The notes beneath the pieces were generated by a model. That model was not told where the DNA came from, did not search any database, and saw nothing but the letters and a program-made list of their open reading frames with translations. A program made the position numbers and the translations under genes. Of a stretch of DNA of 7,566 nucleotides, positions 5,179 to 7,566 are shown piece after piece (positions within the stretch are counted from its first letter, which is position 1; each line of letters opens with the position of its first letter). This stretch comes from an uncultured Oscillospiraceae bacterium (GTDB lineage: Bacteria; Bacillota; Clostridia; Oscillospirales; Oscillospiraceae): NCBI GenBank assembly GCA_934667815.1, contig CAKUMO010000051.1, forward strand, positions 1 to 7,566. The letters run 5' to 3'.

Positions 5179-6012
5179 ATGCGGGTGTATCTCGATCAGG
5201 TGTTTGCGCTGAATTTCTGCGTCAATTATCTGCTGCTGCGCGGGACGGCGCGGCTCGGCGCGTCGGCTGCACGCCGGTGGCGGCTGGCGCTCGCGGCGGG
5301 GATCGGCGCACTGTATGCCGTGGCGGTGTACCTGCCGGGCTGCGCGTTTCTGCGGCTGCTGCCCGTCAAGCTCGTCTGCGCTGCGGTGATGCTGCTTGTG
5401 AGCTTCGGCGCGAAAAAATCAACGCTGCGCCTCGGTGCGGTCTTTGCGGCGCTGAGTCTGGCACTCTGCGGCGCGGTCTACGCCGTGGAGCTGGTCAAGT
5501 GCGGGCGGGTGCACATACACGGCGAGGCGCTGTTCTATCCCGTAAGCTTCGCCGGTGTTGTGCTCACGGCGGGCGCGGTCTATGCCGCCTGCCGCCTGCT
5601 GCTGCCGCGCCTGACCCACGCCGCCGGGAGCGTCGTGCCCGTCACGCTGGAGCTGGACGGCCGCCGCGTCCACCTGAGCGCACTGCGCGACACCGGCAAT
5701 ACCCTCTGCGACCCCGTAACCGGCGAAAGCATCCTCGTTGCGGAGTGGAAAAGCGCGGCAGCGCTCCTTGCGCTGGACCTGACGGCCGTGGACTTTGCCA
5801 GCCCCGCCGCCCTCGCGCTGCGTTTAAAACGCTTCCGTCCGCGCCTCATCCCTTACCGCGCCGTCGGCACGGCTTCGGGGATGCTTCTGGCGCTGCCCTG
5901 CGTCATCCACATGGAAAAAACGACCAAAACCGGCCTTGTGGCCTTTTCTCCGTCGCCGCTTTCCGACGGCGGGGGCTACGAGGCACTGACAGGAGGGACA
6001 CGTTATGCTTAA
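5179..6012 (+). CDS. spoIIGA: Sporulation sigma-E factor processing peptidase SpoIIGA
   Basis: SpoIIGA is the membrane aspartic protease that removes the pro-sequence of sigma-E in the mother cell after a SpoIIR signal from the forespore. The 277 residues are somewhat shorter than B. subtilis SpoIIGA (about 309). The N-terminal half has five hydrophobic segments (about 8-22, 34-55, 57-78, 83-105, 117-141), as in the family. The C-terminal half carries the catalytic motif [14 protein letters not shown] with Asp171. The N-terminus [20 protein letters not shown] is typical. ATG 5179 follows AAGGGAGG with 8 nt spacing. Its last 8 bases overlap sigE, which suggests translational coupling of protease and substrate. 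Confidence 0.93.
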   Translation: MRVYLDQVFALNFCVNYLLLRGTARLGASAARRWRLALAAGIGALYAVAVYLPGCAFLRLLPVKLVCAAVMLLVSFGAKKSTLRLGAVFAALSLALCGAVYAVELVKCGRVHIHGEALFYPVSFAGVVLTAGAVYAACRLLLPRLTHAAGSVVPVTLELDGRRVHLSALRDTGNTLCDPVTGESILVAEWKSAAALLALDLTAVDFASPAALALRLKRFRPRLIPYRAVGTASGMLLALPCVIHMEKTTKTGLVAFSPSPLSDGGGYEALTGGTRYA

Positions 6013-6700
6013 TTTCATCACCCGTCTGCTTTCCGCGCTATTCCCAAGCAAGGTCATGTACATTGGCGGCAGCGACATTCTCCCGCCGCCGCTGCCCGCC
6101 GCCGAGGAGCAGCAGCTTCTGGCGCAGGCCGCAAACGGCGACGAGGCCGCACGCCAGCGCCTTATCGAACGCAACCTGCGGCTGGTCGTCTACATCGCCC
6201 GCCGCTTTGAAAACACCGGCATCAACATCGAGGACCTGATTTCCATCGGCACCATCGGCCTCATCAAGGCCATTGCGACCTTCCGCCCCGACCGCAACAT
6301 CAAGCTGGCAACCTATTCCTCGCGCTGCATCGAGAACGAGATTCTCATGCACATCCGCAAGATCTCCGGGCAAAAGACCGAGGTCTCGCTCGACGAGCCG
6401 ATCAACACCGATTGGGACGGCAACGAGCTGCTGCTCTCCGACGTCCTCGGAACCGACGGCGATACCGTTATGCGCCCGATGGAGGAGGACGTCGAGCAGC
6501 AGCTTCTGCGCGAGGCGCTGGCGCGGCTCCCGGAGCGCGACCGCTACATCGTCTCGCTGCGCTTCGGGCTGGGCGGTCGCCCGGAAAAGACGCAGAAGGA
6601 GGTCGCCGACCTCATGGGCATCTCACAGTCGTATATTTCGCGGCTGGAAAAGCGCATCATGCAGCGCCTGCGCCGCGACCTGCTGCGGCAGGTGTCCTGA
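6005..6700 (+). CDS. sigE: RNA polymerase sporulation sigma-E factor, made as a precursor
   Basis: Sigma-E directs early mother-cell transcription during sporulation. The 231 residues are close to the B. subtilis protein (239). Sigma region 2 runs from about 57 to 118 ([26 protein letters not shown] and [12 protein letters not shown]). The middle contains the family signature [18 protein letters not shown]. Region 4 with its helix-turn-helix is at about 174-224 ([23 protein letters not shown]). The N-terminus is a short amphipathic pro-sequence (about residues 1-18) before [12 protein letters not shown]. By alignment with the known B. subtilis site, cleavage would fall between M18 and Y19. 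ATG 6005 follows AGGAGGG with 7 nt spacing, inside the end of spoIIGA. sigG, which follows sigE in Bacillus, is not next. Confidence 0.96.
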   Translation: MLNFITRLLSALFPSKVMYIGGSDILPPPLPAAEEQQLLAQAANGDEAARQRLIERNLRLVVYIARRFENTGINIEDLISIGTIGLIKAIATFRPDRNIKLATYSSRCIENEILMHIRKISGQKTEVSLDEPINTDWDGNELLLSDVLGTDGDTVMRPMEEDVEQQLLREALARLPERDRYIVSLRFGLGGRPEKTQKEVADLMGISQSYISRLEKRIMQRLRRDLLRQVS

Positions 6701-6707
6701 GAAAAAG

Positions 6708-6719
6708 CATTTGCAAATG
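6708..6719. promoter_or_regulatory. 12-base perfect palindrome over the rex -35 box
   Basis: CATTTGCAAATG is a perfect palindrome that contains the TTGCAA -35 hexamer of rex. It lies 8 nt after the sigE stop. It could be an operator. It is not the Rex consensus (TTGTTAA-N4-TTAACAA type) and is too weak to be a terminator. Confidence 0.35.
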
Positions 6720-6739
6720 TGCCGATTTCCTGTTATAAT
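6711..6739 (+). promoter_or_regulatory. Sigma-A promoter of rex
   Basis: TTGCAA (6711-6716) and TATAAT (6734-6739) are 17 nt apart, and the -10 box is extended by TGT. The start should be near 6746, giving a leader of about 23 nt with AAGGAG at 6755-6760. An imperfect TGTT/AACA repeat spans the -10 box (6731-6745), one base short of Rex operator spacing. Confidence 0.7.
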
Positions 6740-6768
6740 AGAACAAAAATGACAAAGGAGAACAGCGC

Positions 6769-7404
6769 ATGGAACAGAAGATTTCCAACTCCGTTTTGAA
6801 GCGCCTGCCGGTCTATCTGGCTTATCTCAAGGCGCTGCCCGATGATGCGCCCGAAAATATTTCCGCTACCACGCTCGCCGCAGCGCTGTCCATGGGCGAG
6901 GTGCAGGTGCGCAAGGATCTTGCGCTTGTTTCCGACGGCGGCCGTCCGAAGGTCGGCTACCAGCGCGTGAGCCTGATCGCGGACATCGAGCAGTTTCTCG
7001 GCTACGACAACACCAACGACGCCGTCCTGATCGGCGCGGGCAAGCTCGGCCGTGCGCTGCTGGGTTACAGCGGCTTTTCCGAGTATGGGCTGAACATCGT
7101 CGCCGCGTTCGACGCGAATCCGCAGCTCGTCGGGCAGACCGAGAGCGCCAAGCCGATTCTGCCCCTGTCGGAGTTGGAGCGCGTTTGCTGCAAGCAGAAG
7201 ATTTATATCGGCATCATCACCGTGCCTGCCGCGCACGCGCAGGAGGTCTGCGATCTGCTGATCGCCAACGGCATTAAAGCCATCTGGAACTTTGCACCCG
7301 TGCATCTGGACGTGCCGCAGGGCATTCTGGTGCAGAACGAGAATATGGCCACGTCGCTGGCGGTGCTGTCGAAGCATCTCTCCGCGCAGCTAAAGGGCTT
7401 CTGA
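6769..7404 (+). CDS. rex: Redox-sensing transcriptional repressor Rex
   Basis: Rex is a homodimeric DNA-binding protein that senses the NADH/NAD+ ratio and represses fermentation and respiration genes when NADH is low. The 211 residues match the family. The N-terminal winged helix (about 1-80) has ISNSVLKRLPVYLAYL and the conserved VRKDL (about 45-49). The Rossmann fold follows with GAGKLG (89-94) and the AFD strand end (D115). The C-terminal helix (about 190-211), ENMATSLAVLSKHLS, is the domain-swapped segment of Rex dimers. ATG 6769 follows AAGGAG at 8 nt. It has its own promoter and stands alone between sigE and a tRNA gene. No clear terminator follows. Confidence 0.95.
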   Translation: MEQKISNSVLKRLPVYLAYLKALPDDAPENISATTLAAALSMGEVQVRKDLALVSDGGRPKVGYQRVSLIADIEQFLGYDNTNDAVLIGAGKLGRALLGYSGFSEYGLNIVAAFDANPQLVGQTESAKPILPLSELERVCCKQKIYIGIITVPAAHAQEVCDLLIANGIKAIWNFAPVHLDVPQGILVQNENMATSLAVLSKHLSAQLKGF

Positions 7405-7441
7405 GTCAGCTCGCATTTTTTCAAAAACATCAAAAAATAGC

Positions 7442-7470
7442 TTGACAAATCGCCTGCCGGACGATATAAT
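7442..7470 (+). promoter_or_regulatory. Consensus sigma-A promoter of tRNA-Gly
   Basis: TTGACA (7442-7447) and TATAAT (7465-7470) are both perfect and 17 nt apart, as expected for a stable-RNA promoter. The start would be near 7477, about 13 nt before the mature tRNA. Confidence 0.85.
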
Positions 7471-7489
7471 AATTCCCGCAGTTGAATCT

Positions 7490-7565
7490 GCGGGTGTAGC
7501 TCATCCGGTAGAGCGCCACCTTGCCAAGGTGGAGGTAGCGAGTTCGAGCCTCGTCACCCGCTCCA
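7490..7565 (+). tRNA. tRNA-Gly (anticodon GCC)
   Basis: The 76-nt cloverleaf is complete. The acceptor GCGGGTG (7490-7496) pairs with CACCCGC (7555-7561). The D arm is GCTC/GAGC (7499-7502/7511-7514). The anticodon stem CCACC/GGTGG encloses TTGCCAA with anticodon GCC at 7523-7525. The T stem GCGAG/CTCGT encloses TTCGAGC. The discriminator base is T7562 and CCA is encoded (7563-7565). It reads GGC and GGT glycine codons. Further tRNA genes may follow beyond the window edge. Confidence 0.97.
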
Positions 7566-7566
7566 G

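Noticed and set aside
5115..6239. A 374-codon plus-strand frame overlapping spoIIGA and sigE
   Set aside because: It crosses a terminator and two well-identified genes, and its arginine- and alanine-rich translation is typical of an off-frame reading.
7408..7442. Possible terminator after rex
   Set aside because: The A/T-rich arms (7415-7421/7432-7438, with AGCT ends) form only a weak bulged stem with no T-tract after it, and they run into the tRNA promoter.

Overview
The window looks like a chromosomal housekeeping and sporulation segment from a GC-rich, spore-forming Clostridia bacterium, most likely Oscillospiraceae/Ruminococcaceae-like. The grounds are the spoIIGA-sigE pair (found only in endospore-forming Firmicutes), Rex, RNase Y, a DUF951 protein, strong Shine-Dalgarno sites, near-consensus sigma-A promoters and strong G/C preference at third codon positions. 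No phage, CRISPR, transposase or defence gene was seen.

Layout from left to right. Positions 1-99 hold no assignable gene, and a bidirectional terminator follows (100-148). Two tandem paralogous small genes lie on the minus strand (149-337 and 416-598). Each has its own TTGAC(A/T)-N17-TATACT promoter. A divergent promoter (701-729) drives rny (849-2399, RNase Y) through a leader of about 113 nt that contains two hairpins. rny converges on nth (2805-3428, minus strand, endonuclease III). The 405-nt gap between them holds a nested palindromic element (2431-2753) with matching ends, which is the least conventional piece of the window.

nth and rarA are divergent from a short shared control region. 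rarA (3551-4813, replication-recombination AAA+ ATPase) is followed almost without a gap by a small DUF951 gene (4816-5025). After this come a small structured stretch and an intrinsic terminator (5091-5130). Then comes the sporulation pair spoIIGA (5179-6012) and sigE (6005-6700), overlapping by 8 nt: a membrane protease and its substrate, the pro-sigma-E factor of the mother cell. Next is rex (6769-7404), an NADH-sensing repressor with its own promoter. The window ends with tRNA-Gly(GCC) (7490-7565) behind a perfect consensus promoter.

The genes form separate units rather than one pathway: RNA turnover (rny), DNA repair and fork maintenance (nth, rarA), early mother-cell sporulation control (spoIIGA, sigE), redox control (rex) and translation (tRNA-Gly). 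The parts worth a second look are the convergent palindromic element, the duplicated small-protein genes, the shortened sigma-E pro-sequence, the unusual promoter geometry of spoIIGA, and the structured rny leader. No clearly new multi-gene system is visible.
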